This document shows, one piece after another, positions 38,503-47,561 of a stretch of 64,000 bases of DNA; the stretch's first letter is position 1, and each line of letters starts with the position of its first letter. This stretch comes from Shinella zoogloeoides (GTDB lineage Bacteria > Pseudomonadota > Alphaproteobacteria > Rhizobiales > Rhizobiaceae). The translations under genes were made by a program, and so were the position numbers. The stretch covers positions 62,001 to 126,000 of the forward strand of contig NZ_CP131133.1 in the NCBI RefSeq assembly GCF_033705735.1. Reading direction: 5' to 3'. Below the pieces are notes generated by a model that did no database searches, was not told the DNA's origin, and was given only the letters and a program-made list of their open reading frames with translations.

Positions 38503-38893
38503 ACCCCGTCCCGGCGAGCCGGGCTTGCATCTTGCCCATTCGCTCTATTCGGCCGAGCTCGGCGCACATGACCCCGGGCGATATCGCCTGACGCCGCCCT
38601 GCGCGCCCGATGTCCCGGTTCTGGTGCAACCGGGCATGACTGTTCGCACATCGTATGGGACGGGCGGCATCGTCGTCGCGGTCGAGGGCCTTACCATTCA
38701 TCGCGGACAGGATGGTCGTGATTATCCGCATTTCACGATCATCTATGTTCCGGCGAAGCGGTTCGGCCGGCATTCCGCCGCTGACCATTGCTGGATCAAT
38801 GAATGCGTCGCGGTCGGCGACCGAATCCTGATGCTGCTCGAAGCCAATAGCGACGAGGTCTTCATCGACACAGGTCCGTCTGCGAAAGCCTGA
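38486..38893 (+). CDS. Hypothetical protein, 135 aa
   Basis: Start ATG 38486 with GGGAGG 6 nt upstream, overlapping the preceding small gene by 17 bp. The sequence contains PGMTVRTSYGTGGIVVAVEG and CWINECVAVGDRILMLLEAN, suggesting a compact beta-barrel. It completes a three-gene overlapping cluster with the methyltransferase. Family unknown. Confidence 0.65.
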   Translation: MQIRRKPRPGEPGLHLAHSLYSAELGAHDPGRYRLTPPCAPDVPVLVQPGMTVRTSYGTGGIVVAVEGLTIHRGQDGRDYPHFTIIYVPAKRFGRHSAADHCWINECVAVGDRILMLLEANSDEVFIDTGPSAKA

Positions 38894-38938
38894 CAGCAGC
38901 GAGCCGCCGCCCGCACCTCATCTTCATTTTCCCTGTCA

Positions 38939-38968
38939 GGCCCGGTCCTCCGAAAGGAGCGCCGGGCC
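38939..38968 (+). terminator. Family A-like hairpin after the methyltransferase cluster
   Basis: GGCCCGG (38939-38945) pairs with CCGGGCC (38962-38968) around an inner CTCC-GAAA-GGAG hairpin, followed by TCTTCACATTTT. The best intrinsic-terminator shape in the set; unlike the other copies it is not immediately followed by a start codon. Confidence 0.72.
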
Positions 38969-39148
38969 TCTTCACATTTTGGGAGAGCACGAGAACCCTG
39001 TCCTTCCTGAAACAATCCGTCGAGACCGCGCCGGCGTCGCCTGATCTCACAAAGCGGATCCCGCGCTCTCATCACGTCAACACCGACCTGCTCTGACCGC
39101 CGGGCACATAGCTCCCGTCGGCGCGGACGCCTGCAGTAATGGAGAAGC

Positions 39149-40411
39149 ATGATGCAAAACGAAACCAATTCCGCCCGTCTCGAAAGCGTCGTCGGCGCGC
39201 CTGTGTACGGTGCGAGGGCGGCCCCTCGCTTCACCATCACGGAGCATGTGCACACGTCGAGGGGCATCCCGATCTTCATTTGCGTCGTTGACGACCGAAT
39301 CGATCGGGCCGAATTCGGCGCACTCCGAAATCAGGCGCGCAAGCAGGGTGGATGGTACTCCCGTCCCTGGGAAAGCGCGCCGGGCGGTTTCGCATTCATG
39401 GATCGTTCCGCGGCCGAATGCTTTGCCGAGCCCGCAGGTCAGGACGACGCGGAGGAAGCCGATTCTGCCCACGAACCGGTTCCCCCCATTGCCGCAAAAC
39501 TACGCGCCCTGGCGGAGGATATGCGGTTCGAGATTGACGCCAACCTGGCGGAACGCTCGACTAGCACGCCGAAACGGCGGTTCTATGCAGCCCTAGCCTG
39601 GGTCGATGGCCACCGCCTTTTGCGCACCCAGGCCGCATTGTTTGCGCTCGCCGACGCTCACATCGCGAAGACGGTTCCAACCGAGCTCGCCGATATCGAA
39701 AGGAAATCGCAGGTCTATGATCGCTTGGGCACTCTGTTTGATCGATCCTCGGCCGAATATTATGACATCGGAATCGACACTGGCGAGCCGCAGTGCGACA
39801 CCGCCGCGGCGCGCGCTCTTTGGCGACTGATCGGGACCGAAGATCCCGTCGATCCCTCGACCGAGCTCCTCAAGCAGGATGGCATATCGACATCCGCAGA
39901 CCGCGCCTCAGACGATGCAGCAGGGCTTGCGAGGATGCAGCGCCTCGTAATTCATAAGCAGCGGCTGCCGATCTTCGCGGCACGCACGGATGAGATCTCG
40001 ATCCAGGCTCCTCGCGGCGCCCGTATCCTGAAACTCTCACGCCAGTATCCCGAGGAACCGTCGCCATTCGTTTGGTATGCATGCGATCCGACCGCTCCCG
40101 TTGAAGCGCTCACGATCCGCATCGTGGAAACCGGCGACGTGGTGCCGGACGCCCTGCTCGACGACTATCTGGGGACCGAGATTTTCCTCGATGGTCGACT
40201 GGTGCTCCATTTCTTTCGAGATGTCGCCTTGGCTCTGTCCTGCACGAAGTCTCGGTCGCCGGCGTCGCTGCATTCGGGAACCTCAAGCTCGCGCCCGGCT
40301 GAAGGCCGGGCGCCGCCGCCTCTGCCGCCGAGAGGGAGAGAGGGGCCGGCGAGGGGTGGCCTGGCGGGGTTGGAGAGCGCCCGGCGGCCGGCTCTTTCCC
40401 GCTCTCGATGA
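39149..40411 (+). CDS. Hypothetical protein whose end runs into a leader repeat
   Basis: A 420-aa protein (ATG 39149 after GGAGAAGC; a second ATG follows). The N-terminus includes HVHTSRGIPIFICVVDDRID and QARKQGGWYSRPWE, the middle AEDMRFEIDANLAERSTSTP, and a third segment FVWYACDPTAPVEALTIRI. The last 60 residues are low-complexity (RAPPPLPPRGREGPARGGLA) because the frame reads through the family B leader at 40330. That tail is probably not ancestral: a lost stop or a frameshift near 40240 is likely. Function unknown. Confidence 0.6.
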   Translation: MMQNETNSARLESVVGAPVYGARAAPRFTITEHVHTSRGIPIFICVVDDRIDRAEFGALRNQARKQGGWYSRPWESAPGGFAFMDRSAAECFAEPAGQDDAEEADSAHEPVPPIAAKLRALAEDMRFEIDANLAERSTSTPKRRFYAALAWVDGHRLLRTQAALFALADAHIAKTVPTELADIERKSQVYDRLGTLFDRSSAEYYDIGIDTGEPQCDTAAARALWRLIGTEDPVDPSTELLKQDGISTSADRASDDAAGLARMQRLVIHKQRLPIFAARTDEISIQAPRGARILKLSRQYPEEPSPFVWYACDPTAPVEALTIRIVETGDVVPDALLDDYLGTEIFLDGRLVLHFFRDVALALSCTKSRSPASLHSGTSSSRPAEGRAPPPLPPRGREGPARGGLAGLESARRPALSRSR

Positions 40412-40419
40412 GGTTTCCC
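40330..40419 (+). repeat. Family B GA-rich leader, copy 5
   Basis: GAGAGGGAGAGAGGGGCCGG, GGGGTGGCCTGGCGGGG and TTGGAGAGCGCC, followed by GATGAGGTTTCCC and the ATG of the helicase gene at 40420. It overlaps the 3' end of the preceding open frame. Confidence 0.58.
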
Positions 40420-43400
40420 ATGAACGCTTTATCCTCCCGCGGCGCGAACGCGATCGCCGTTGCGCCTCGCTCGCCAGAAGAACGCAGCCGTGCGAGCAGC
40501 ATCTTTGCGGCCGCAGGTGTGCTCCTGCCGCTTCTCGAATCTGGCGATACGATCACATCCGGCCATCTGCGCGCCATCCTTACAACTGAATTCGGCGGCT
40601 CGGATGCCGAAGGTTACTGGTCGTGGAAGGACGCCTACGAGGCGACCGAAGCGGCCCAGGTTCTTTTCCTTCGCAAGTTCGGCTCGGCCATTTCGACCCG
40701 GACGAATACGCCCGCGGCGGCCCTTTCAATCCTGGCCAGGCTCACCGCGCTCATTCCGACACACACGCGCCGATCCGAGGAAAGCCAGAGGCTCCAGCAG
40801 TTTTCCACGCCCGTACCGCTCGGCTATGTCGCGGCCCGGGCCGCCGGCATCATGGCGGATGACGTCGTCCTCGAACCTTCCGCCGGAACCGGACTCATGG
40901 CGATCTTCGGCGAGATCGCCCGGGCGCGCCTCGTCCTCAACGAATTCGCTCCGGTCCGCCATTCCCTCCTTCAGCATCTGTTTCCCGGAGCGCCGGTCAC
41001 GCACCACGACGCGGCCCATATCGACGACTATCTCGATCGCGCCGCTCGCCCTACCGTCGTGTTGATGAACCCGCCGTTCTCCGCCGGGGTGCATGTCGAG
41101 GGCCGCATGGCCGACGCAGCATGGCGGCATCTCACATCGGCTTTCGCCCGTCTTGCTCCGGGCGGCCGCCTGGTCGCCATCACCGGCTCCAGCCTTTCTC
41201 CCGACAATCCGAAATGGCGTGACGCCTTCGTTCGCTTGCAGGAGCGCGGCACGGTCGCTTTCAGCGCCGGGATCGCCGGCAGCATCTTCGCCCGCCATGG
41301 CACGACGATGGAAACACGGCTGACGGTCGTCGACAAGATTGCGGCCGCCGATCCGACGAAGCTGGTCGCAAGCATGGGTGTCGCACCCAACCTCACCACA
41401 TTGCTGTCCTGGATCTCGGGCCTGCCGCCGCGCTCTCCGTCGACCGCAGCCAACTCCATCGGTGCGCTATCCAACGGGATTCTGCGCGCCTGCGCCGCGA
41501 AAATGGCTGCCCGCAAGGCCACCGAAACACTGCGCCCCGCCGCGGTTGCGGGATTGCGGCCGAGCCCCGCGCTCTCTTCCCGCTCCCCGATCCGGGCGGG
41601 CGTGGCCCCCGCGCCTGCCCATGACGAAATCGTCGAACTCGCCTACGAGCTGCGCGACGCTCCGCCGTCGACGCGGCTGGATGCCGCCGACGGCATCTAC
41701 GAACCCTACGAGCTCCGGGCGATCCGCATTCCGGACGCCAGGCCGCATCCTGACAAGCTGGTCGAGTCCGTCGCCATGGCGTCGGTTGCCCCGCCCAAGC
41801 CGAGCTACCGGCCCCATCTCCCCAGGAACGTGATCACCGCCGGCCATCTTTCGGACGCCCAGCTCGAAAGCGTGATCTATGCCGGCGAAGCCCATTCGGG
41901 CCATCTCGCCGGTTCTTGGAAAGTCGATGCCTCCTTCGACAATCTGACGGCCGTCAGCCCGGAAACCGAAGGCGCGGTGCGATATCGTCGAGGATGGTTT
42001 CTGGGCGATGGCACGGGAGCCGGGAAGGGTCGCCAGGCCGCCGGCATCATCCTCGACAATTGGCTGAAGGGCCGCCGACGGCACGTCTGGATCTCGAAAT
42101 CCGAGACCTTGATCGAGGACGCCCAGCGTGACTGGTCGGCGCTGGGGCAGGAGAAGCTGCTGGTCACGCCTCTGTCGCGCTTCCGGCAGGGCAAGCCGAT
42201 CAAGCTGGACGAGGGCATCCTGTTCGTGACCTTCGCGACGCTCCGCACAGACGAACGCGAGGGCAAGTCCTCCCGCGTCCAGCAGATCGTCGACTGGCTC
42301 TGCGAGGGCGAAGATGAAGTGGGTGCGGTCGATGAAGCCAGGATCTTCGACGGCGTCGTGATTTTCGATGAGGGGCATTCCATGGCCAATGCCGCCGGCG
42401 GCAAGTCCGACCGTGGCGACAAGGCCGCCTCGCAGCAGGGCCGGGCTGGCCTTCGCCTTCAGCGCGCCTTGCCCGACGCACGCGTCGTTTATGTCTCGGC
42501 GACTGGCGCATCCGAAGTCGAGTCGCTCGCCTATGCGGAGCGGCTCGGTCTATGGGGCAGCGCCGACTTCCCCTTCGCCACGCGCAGCGAGTTCATTGCC
42601 GCGGTCGAGGATGGCGGCGTTGCGACCATGGAGGTGCTGGCCCGCGACCTCAAGGCGATGGGGCTTTATGCCTCCCGCTCGCTGTCGTTTGAGGGCGTCG
42701 AATACGAGATCCTCGAACATGCGCTGACCGAAGAGCAGGTCCGCATCTACGATTCCTATGCCGAAGCTTATCAGGTGATCCACAATCGTCTGGATCAGGC
42801 GTTGGAAGCCTGCAGCATCACCTCGGCGACTGGAACGCTCAACAAAAACGCCAAAGCCGCGGCGCGCTCCGCCTTCGAGAGCACGAAGCAGCGCTTTTTC
42901 AACCACCTCCTGACATCGATGAAGACGCCGACGCTGATCGGCACGATCAACCAGGACGTTGCGGACGGCCATGCCGCCATCGTCCAGCTGATCTCGACAG
43001 GACAAGCGATAACCGAACGGCGGCTTGCGGACATCCCGACAGAGGAATGGAACGACATCCAGGTCGACGTCACCCCGCGCGAGATCGTCGCGGAATACCT
43101 GATGAACTCCTTCCCGACCCAGCTCTTCGAGGAATACACGGACAGCGAGGGCACACTTCTCTCCCGGCCGGTCTATGACGCCGACGGCAATCCCGTCCTT
43201 TGCCGTGAGGCCGCTGCCCGCCGTGACGAATTGCTCGAAAGACTCGGCAGCCTACCGGCGATCCCGACCGCGCTCGACCAGATCGTCCAGCATTTCGGGA
43301 CGGACAGGGTCGCCGAAATCACCGGGCGCTCCCGTCGTATCGTTCGCCGGGATGGTGACGGTGCCTTTGCACGCTTCGCAGTCGAGAGCCGGCCGGGCAG

Positions 43401-44892
43401 CGCCAATCTCGACGAGACGCGCGCCTTCATGGACGACCAGAAGCCGATCCTGATCTTTTCGGAAGCCGGCGGCACGGGGCGATCGTACCACGCCGACCTC
43501 GGCGCGAAGAACCAGCGCCAGCGGCTGCACAATCTGCTCGAAGCCGGCTGGCGCGCCGATGTCGCGATCCAGGGCCTCGGACGCAGCCATCGCACCAACC
43601 AGGCCCAGCCGCCGCGGTTCCGGATGGTCGCGACCGACGTCAAGGCCGAACGGCGCTTCCTGTCGACGATCGCCCGTCGCCTCGACACGCTCGGCGCGAT
43701 CACCCGAGGCCAGCGCCAGACGGGCGGGCAGGGCATGTTCCGCAGCGAGGATAATCTCGAATCCCAATACGCCCGCGATGCGCTCAGGCAATTCTACAAG
43801 CGCGTCCATAGCGGCGCGGTCGCCGGCTGCTCGCTGGAAACCTTCGAGACGATCACGGGCCTCTCGCTCTGCGACGAGGAAGGGGGACTGAAGGATGAAT
43901 TGCCGCCGATCCATACCTTCCTCAATCGCATGCTGGCGCTGACCATCGCCATGCAAAACGTCCTGTTCGAGTCTTTCGAGGAGCTGCTGGCGGCCCGCAT
44001 CGAAGGTGCTATCGCCGCCGGCGTTTATGACAAGGGCCTGGAGACGCTGACCGCTGATCGCATGACGCTCAGGGATAGCAAGCTGGTCTACACCCATCCG
44101 GTCACAGGCGCGCAGTCGCACCTGCTGACCATCGAGCGCATGGACCGCAACCGGCCGATGCTCCATGAGGATGCCCTTCGCCTGGTGGCGCGGGATCCCC
44201 GCGCGAAGCTGATGATCAACGGAAAGTCCGATCGCGCCGCGGTCATGGCGCCGACGCGCTCCATCATGCTCGACGACGGCTCGCTGCAGCCGCGCGTCGC
44301 GCTGATCCGTCCGATGGACGAACTGCGCTTCGAGATCCGTCATCTCGAAGAGACGAACTGGGAGGAGGCGGACGAGCAGATCTTCGCCGCGGCCTGGAAT
44401 ACCGAAGTGGCCAGCGTTCCCGAGTTCTCGACGTCGACGCTGCATGTCGTCAGCGGGTTATTGCTGCCGATCTGGAAGCTGCTGCCGCAGGATTATTGCC
44501 GGGTCTACCGACTGCAGACCGACGATGGCGAGCGCATCGTCGGCCGCGTGATCGCGCCGGCCGGTCTCTCCCGCCTGTGCAACAATTTCGGGATAGACCT
44601 GAGCGAGGTACTTAATCCGGAGCAGGCGTGGAAATCGGTGGTCGATGGCTCCTCCATCATCAGCCTTGCCGGTGAGATGAAGGTGCGCCGCGTCCGGGTC
44701 ATGAACGACAACCGCGTCGAACTGACCGGCTTTACGGACGGCATGCGCGACTGGTTGCGCTCCATTGGGCTGTTCTCGGAGATGATCGCATGGAAGCTGC
44801 GCTTCTTCATTCCGGTCACCGATGAAGGCGCTGCGATCCTTTCGCGCCTGATGCAGCGTCATCGCTTGCTCGATGTCGTCAGCCGGCACTGA
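40420..44892 (+). CDS. Methyltransferase-strawberry-notch helicase fusion protein
   Basis: A 1490-aa protein. Residues about 110-300 form an N6-adenine-type methyltransferase (VVLEPSAGTGLMA; MNPPF near 216). A superfamily 2 helicase of strawberry-notch type follows: SDAQLESVIYAGEAHSGH, Walker A GDGTGAGKGR near 528-537, DEAD-like IFDEGHSMAN near 648, VYVSATGASEVESLAYA near 693, and a Helicase_C_4 domain around 1010-1110 with FSEAGGTGRSYHADL and QGLGRSHRTNQ. Such fusions occur on large plasmids and phages and probably modify or remodel incoming DNA. The start at 40420 follows GAGGTTTCCC. Methyltransferase, helicase and the downstream Toprim protein form a likely unit. Confidence 0.9.
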   Translation: MNALSSRGANAIAVAPRSPEERSRASSIFAAAGVLLPLLESGDTITSGHLRAILTTEFGGSDAEGYWSWKDAYEATEAAQVLFLRKFGSAISTRTNTPAAALSILARLTALIPTHTRRSEESQRLQQFSTPVPLGYVAARAAGIMADDVVLEPSAGTGLMAIFGEIARARLVLNEFAPVRHSLLQHLFPGAPVTHHDAAHIDDYLDRAARPTVVLMNPPFSAGVHVEGRMADAAWRHLTSAFARLAPGGRLVAITGSSLSPDNPKWRDAFVRLQERGTVAFSAGIAGSIFARHGTTMETRLTVVDKIAAADPTKLVASMGVAPNLTTLLSWISGLPPRSPSTAANSIGALSNGILRACAAKMAARKATETLRPAAVAGLRPSPALSSRSPIRAGVAPAPAHDEIVELAYELRDAPPSTRLDAADGIYEPYELRAIRIPDARPHPDKLVESVAMASVAPPKPSYRPHLPRNVITAGHLSDAQLESVIYAGEAHSGHLAGSWKVDASFDNLTAVSPETEGAVRYRRGWFLGDGTGAGKGRQAAGIILDNWLKGRRRHVWISKSETLIEDAQRDWSALGQEKLLVTPLSRFRQGKPIKLDEGILFVTFATLRTDEREGKSSRVQQIVDWLCEGEDEVGAVDEARIFDGVVIFDEGHSMANAAGGKSDRGDKAASQQGRAGLRLQRALPDARVVYVSATGASEVESLAYAERLGLWGSADFPFATRSEFIAAVEDGGVATMEVLARDLKAMGLYASRSLSFEGVEYEILEHALTEEQVRIYDSYAEAYQVIHNRLDQALEACSITSATGTLNKNAKAAARSAFESTKQRFFNHLLTSMKTPTLIGTINQDVADGHAAIVQLISTGQAITERRLADIPTEEWNDIQVDVTPREIVAEYLMNSFPTQLFEEYTDSEGTLLSRPVYDADGNPVLCREAAARRDELLERLGSLPAIPTALDQIVQHFGTDRVAEITGRSRRIVRRDGDGAFARFAVESRPGSANLDETRAFMDDQKPILIFSEAGGTGRSYHADLGAKNQRQRLHNLLEAGWRADVAIQGLGRSHRTNQAQPPRFRMVATDVKAERRFLSTIARRLDTLGAITRGQRQTGGQGMFRSEDNLESQYARDALRQFYKRVHSGAVAGCSLETFETITGLSLCDEEGGLKDELPPIHTFLNRMLALTIAMQNVLFESFEELLAARIEGAIAAGVYDKGLETLTADRMTLRDSKLVYTHPVTGAQSHLLTIERMDRNRPMLHEDALRLVARDPRAKLMINGKSDRAAVMAPTRSIMLDDGSLQPRVALIRPMDELRFEIRHLEETNWEEADEQIFAAAWNTEVASVPEFSTSTLHVVSGLLLPIWKLLPQDYCRVYRLQTDDGERIVGRVIAPAGLSRLCNNFGIDLSEVLNPEQAWKSVVDGSSIISLAGEMKVRRVRVMNDNRVELTGFTDGMRDWLRSIGLFSEMIAWKLRFFIPVTDEGAAILSRLMQRHRLLDVVSRH

Positions 44893-44904
44893 AGGAGGAC
44901 CGCC

Positions 44905-45939
44905 ATGCTCTCGGCCTCCGAACTTGCGAACCGTCTCGCGCGCGATGCTGAGGCGGTCTGCCGGCACTACCTCTCCGCCGGCCGTAGGGCCGGCAATTAC
45001 TGGATCGTCGGCGACACCGCCAACAGCAAGGGCAAGTCGCTCTACGTCCATCTGTCCGGTCCGCGCGCCGGGCGGTGGGCCGATGCCGCAACGGCCGAGT
45101 ATGGCGACCTGCTCGATCTCGTGCGCGAGACCTGCGAACTTGTCGATTTCCGCGACGTTGCCGACGAAGCGCGGCGTTTCCTTAACGAGCCCCGTCCCGC
45201 TCCGGCGGCGTCCCGCAGGGACGACGCCCGAACCGATCCGCCGGTCGACAGACCGGCAGACGAGCGCGCGCAGCGCCTGTTTCGCATGTCGCAGCCGCTG
45301 GCGCGGACTTTGGCGGACAGCTACCTGCGCCAGCGGGGCATCCTGCGGGCATCCCTGCATCCGGCGCTTCGCTATCACCCGTCCTGCTACTATCGCGATC
45401 TCGTGACGGGCCGGACGCGCAGCTTCCCCGCGCTGATCGCTGCCGTGACCGATCCCGGCGGCACGATCACCGGCGTGCATCGCACCTGGCTCGACCCCGA
45501 CGGTGGCGGCAAGGCACAGGTCGAGGATCCACGCCGCGCGCTTGGCGGTCTGCTCGGCAATGCAGTCCGCTTCGCCTTTCCTGTCCACCGCCCCGTATCG
45601 GTCATGGCCGCCGGCGAAGGCCTCGAAAGCATCCTGTCGCTGTCGCACGTCATGCCCGGCATGCCAATGGTCTCGGCGCTGACGGCCAATCACCTCGCCG
45701 CCTTCGAGCTGCCGCCCGGTTGCGTGCGCCTCTACATTGCCGCCGACGCCGACGCCGCCGGCCGGAACGGCATAGAGCGATTGAGCCGCCGGGCGCAGGC
45801 TCGCGGGATCCTGCCGCTGGTGCTCGCTCCGGAACTCGGCGACTTCAACGACGATCTGCGGCTGGACCCGAGCCGGCTCATCGCCAGTCTCCGCGCACAG
45901 CTCGCCCCGGAGGACGCTACCGTCTTCCTGCCATCGTGA
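44905..45939 (+). CDS. Toprim-domain protein (DUF7146 type)
   Basis: A 344-aa protein behind a strong GAAGGAGG site, 12 bp after the helicase stop. The N-terminal 100 residues resemble a primase-like zinc-domain fold (NYWIVGDTANSKGKSLYVHL, then RWADAATAEYGDLLDLV). The Toprim domain near 230-330 has the glutamate motif AAGEGLESILSLS and the acidic pair in YIAADADAAGRNG. Such proteins are plasmid and phage primase or topoisomerase relatives; here it could prime or process newly entered DNA with the adjacent helicase. The arginine-rich middle is a linker. Confidence 0.83.
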   Translation: MLSASELANRLARDAEAVCRHYLSAGRRAGNYWIVGDTANSKGKSLYVHLSGPRAGRWADAATAEYGDLLDLVRETCELVDFRDVADEARRFLNEPRPAPAASRRDDARTDPPVDRPADERAQRLFRMSQPLARTLADSYLRQRGILRASLHPALRYHPSCYYRDLVTGRTRSFPALIAAVTDPGGTITGVHRTWLDPDGGGKAQVEDPRRALGGLLGNAVRFAFPVHRPVSVMAAGEGLESILSLSHVMPGMPMVSALTANHLAAFELPPGCVRLYIAADADAAGRNGIERLSRRAQARGILPLVLAPELGDFNDDLRLDPSRLIASLRAQLAPEDATVFLPS

Positions 45940-46269
45940 TGAGGCCGTGATGGGGAGATGGGCGGGGCGGGAGCGGCAAAGGCAGAGGGGAGGGCGGCCA
46001 TGCTGGTCGCCGCACGGATGAGCGCGCGCCTGCGGGCCTGCCGAGAGGCGACCCTTACCATCAGGCGTTCGGGCCTCCAACCGCCGGAGGCCAGGTTTTT
46101 TCCCCGCACCGGCGAAGCCGGCGCTCCTCGCGGAGCAAAAAACCTGTCCCCGGCGGCCCGGCGCTGCGCTGGGCCGCGGCGCGAGCGCCGCGGTTCCGGC
46201 CCGCCCGCCGGATGGAAAGGGATCGCCGTCAGGCCGCGAGAGGCGCGGCCGCAACCGACGGAGATCACC
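45940..46269 (+). promoter_or_regulatory. Highly structured intergenic leader upstream of the SLOG gene
   Basis: No gene is evident in this 330-bp stretch. It opens with a GA-rich run related to the family B leaders. At 46092-46146 an outer stem CAGGTTTTTT/AAAAAACCTG encloses two perfect hairpins, CCGGC-GAA-GCCGG and GCTCC-TCGC-GGAGC, giving a three-way-junction shape. More GC hairpins (GGCCC...GGGCC and GCGGCGC...GCGCCGC) follow up to about 46190. The region reads as a structured RNA or cruciform-forming DNA. Confidence 0.6.
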
Positions 46270-47208
46270 ATGAACGTCCAGCTTCCCATCGATGCCGCTA
46301 CCGAGCTCCACACATCGTCCCCGACCGACCGGGTCATCTACGAGATGCAGGTCTACGGTTATCGTCCATTCCAGGACGAGCCGGACCCGCGCCCACTGCC
46401 GGAGGAGCCGGTCGTCCAGTCCGCGCTGACCGCGATGTTCGACGCGATGTTCGAAATGCTCGGCGACACGCGGTTGGAGCCCGACCTCGAAGACATGCTC
46501 TGGTCGACGGTCAACCTCTTCCACCGCGCCGGCGAACGCATCCAGCGCGAGCTACAGCGCAACGAGGATGCCCAGCGAAACGGGCAGCGCGAGCAGGACG
46601 GCTCGGAAGTCAAGAGCGTCGAGCTCGAACGCCATATCATGGAGGGCATCTCGCTCCTCGAGCGCCGCAACGCCTTCGAGTTCATGCGCGACTATGCATC
46701 CGACCTCTTCGAGGCGCAGACCGGCTCGACTTGGCGGCCGCGCACCGGCTCGAAGGTCAATCACGCCAACATGACCGCGGCGATGATCGACAGCCGCGAC
46801 TTCCTCTCCGCCCGCCGTCGCGCCGAGACCGAGGTGCTGATCCCGGCCGGCACCAAGATCGCCTTCGGCGGCGGCCTGGACTATAATGATCACGACCGGA
46901 TCTGGACGGCACTCGACAAGGCGCTCGCCAAGCACACCGACATGGTGCTGCTGCATGGCGGTTCCCCGAAAGGCGCTGAGCGCATCGCGGCGTGCTGGGC
47001 CGAATCCCGCGGCGTGACGCAGGTCGCTTTCAGGCCGAGTTGGAGCAAGCACGCGAAAGCAGCCCCGTTCCGCCGCAACGATGAGATGCTCTCGGTCATG
47101 CCGGCCGGCGTCATCATCTTCCCGGGCTCTGGCATCACCGAAAACCTTCGCGACAAGGCCCGCCGTTTCGGCATCACCGTCTGGGAACTGAAAGGAGGCG
47201 GCGCGTAA
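46270..47208 (+). CDS. DUF2493 (YspA-like SLOG) protein
   Basis: A 312-aa protein from ATG 46270 (GGAG upstream). The C-terminal third is a DUF2493 SLOG domain: IPAGTKIAFGGGLDYNDHDR, MVLLHGGSPKGAERIAACWA and VIIFPGSGITENLRDKARRF, a Rossmann-like nucleotide-binding fold. The N-terminal two thirds are helical with a QR/EQ-rich centre. SLOG proteins sense nucleotide-derived signals, sometimes in defence. A 62-bp remnant of this gene's 3' end lies 0.85 kb downstream. Confidence 0.85.
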   Translation: MNVQLPIDAATELHTSSPTDRVIYEMQVYGYRPFQDEPDPRPLPEEPVVQSALTAMFDAMFEMLGDTRLEPDLEDMLWSTVNLFHRAGERIQRELQRNEDAQRNGQREQDGSEVKSVELERHIMEGISLLERRNAFEFMRDYASDLFEAQTGSTWRPRTGSKVNHANMTAAMIDSRDFLSARRRAETEVLIPAGTKIAFGGGLDYNDHDRIWTALDKALAKHTDMVLLHGGSPKGAERIAACWAESRGVTQVAFRPSWSKHAKAAPFRRNDEMLSVMPAGVIIFPGSGITENLRDKARRFGITVWELKGGGA

Positions 47209-47260
47209 GCGCCGTTTCCCTCATGCCGCCCGATGCCCAGCCCTTGCATTTCCGATAAAT

Positions 47261-47270
47261 TGTGTACACA
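47261..47270. promoter_or_regulatory. TGTGTACACA operator of the Phd-PIN toxin-antitoxin module
   Basis: A perfect 10-bp palindrome lying 24 bp upstream of the antitoxin start and containing the TGTACA core typical of Phd/YefM operators. A TTGCAT at 47244 could be the -35 element. Binding by the antitoxin would repress the operon. Confidence 0.65.
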
Positions 47271-47294
47271 TTTCTTCGGAAATGGAGCGACGCA

Positions 47295-47561
47295 ATGGCT
47301 GAACCTCGACACAACACATCGTCTCCCCGCCGCGTTGGCGTGCGGGAGTTTCGCGGCAACCTGACATCCTTTCTGCGGCAGGTCGAGGAAGGGCAGCGCT
47401 TTGTCCTGACGTCCCATCACAAAGTCGTTGCGGAAATCGGGCCGCCGTCGTCTGACGTCGTAATCCGCAAGCCGGGCGCCCTGCGCGGTAAGATCAAGCT
47501 TGGCGACGATTTCGACGTTCTGCCTGCGGACGTCCTGAAGGCGATGGAAGACGGGGCGTGA
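47295..47561 (+). CDS. Phd/YefM-family antitoxin
   Basis: An 88-aa antitoxin from ATG 47295. The fold signature is RVGVREFRGNLTSFLRQVEE then FVLTSHHKVVAEIGP, where the N-terminal part dimerises and binds DNA and the C-terminal tail (LGDDFDVLPADVLKAMEDGA) would wrap the toxin. The stop overlaps the toxin's GTG start (GTGA), ensuring coupled synthesis. The module is bracketed by duplicated DNA from the SLOG gene. Confidence 0.9.
   Translation: MAEPRHNTSSPRRVGVREFRGNLTSFLRQVEEGQRFVLTSHHKVVAEIGPPSSDVVIRKPGALRGKIKLGDDFDVLPADVLKAMEDGA

Noticed and set aside
43252..46524. Two long minus-strand frames (397 and 688 aa)
   Set aside because: They shadow the helicase, Toprim and SLOG genes, have no recognisable domains and show the low-complexity composition of antisense translation.
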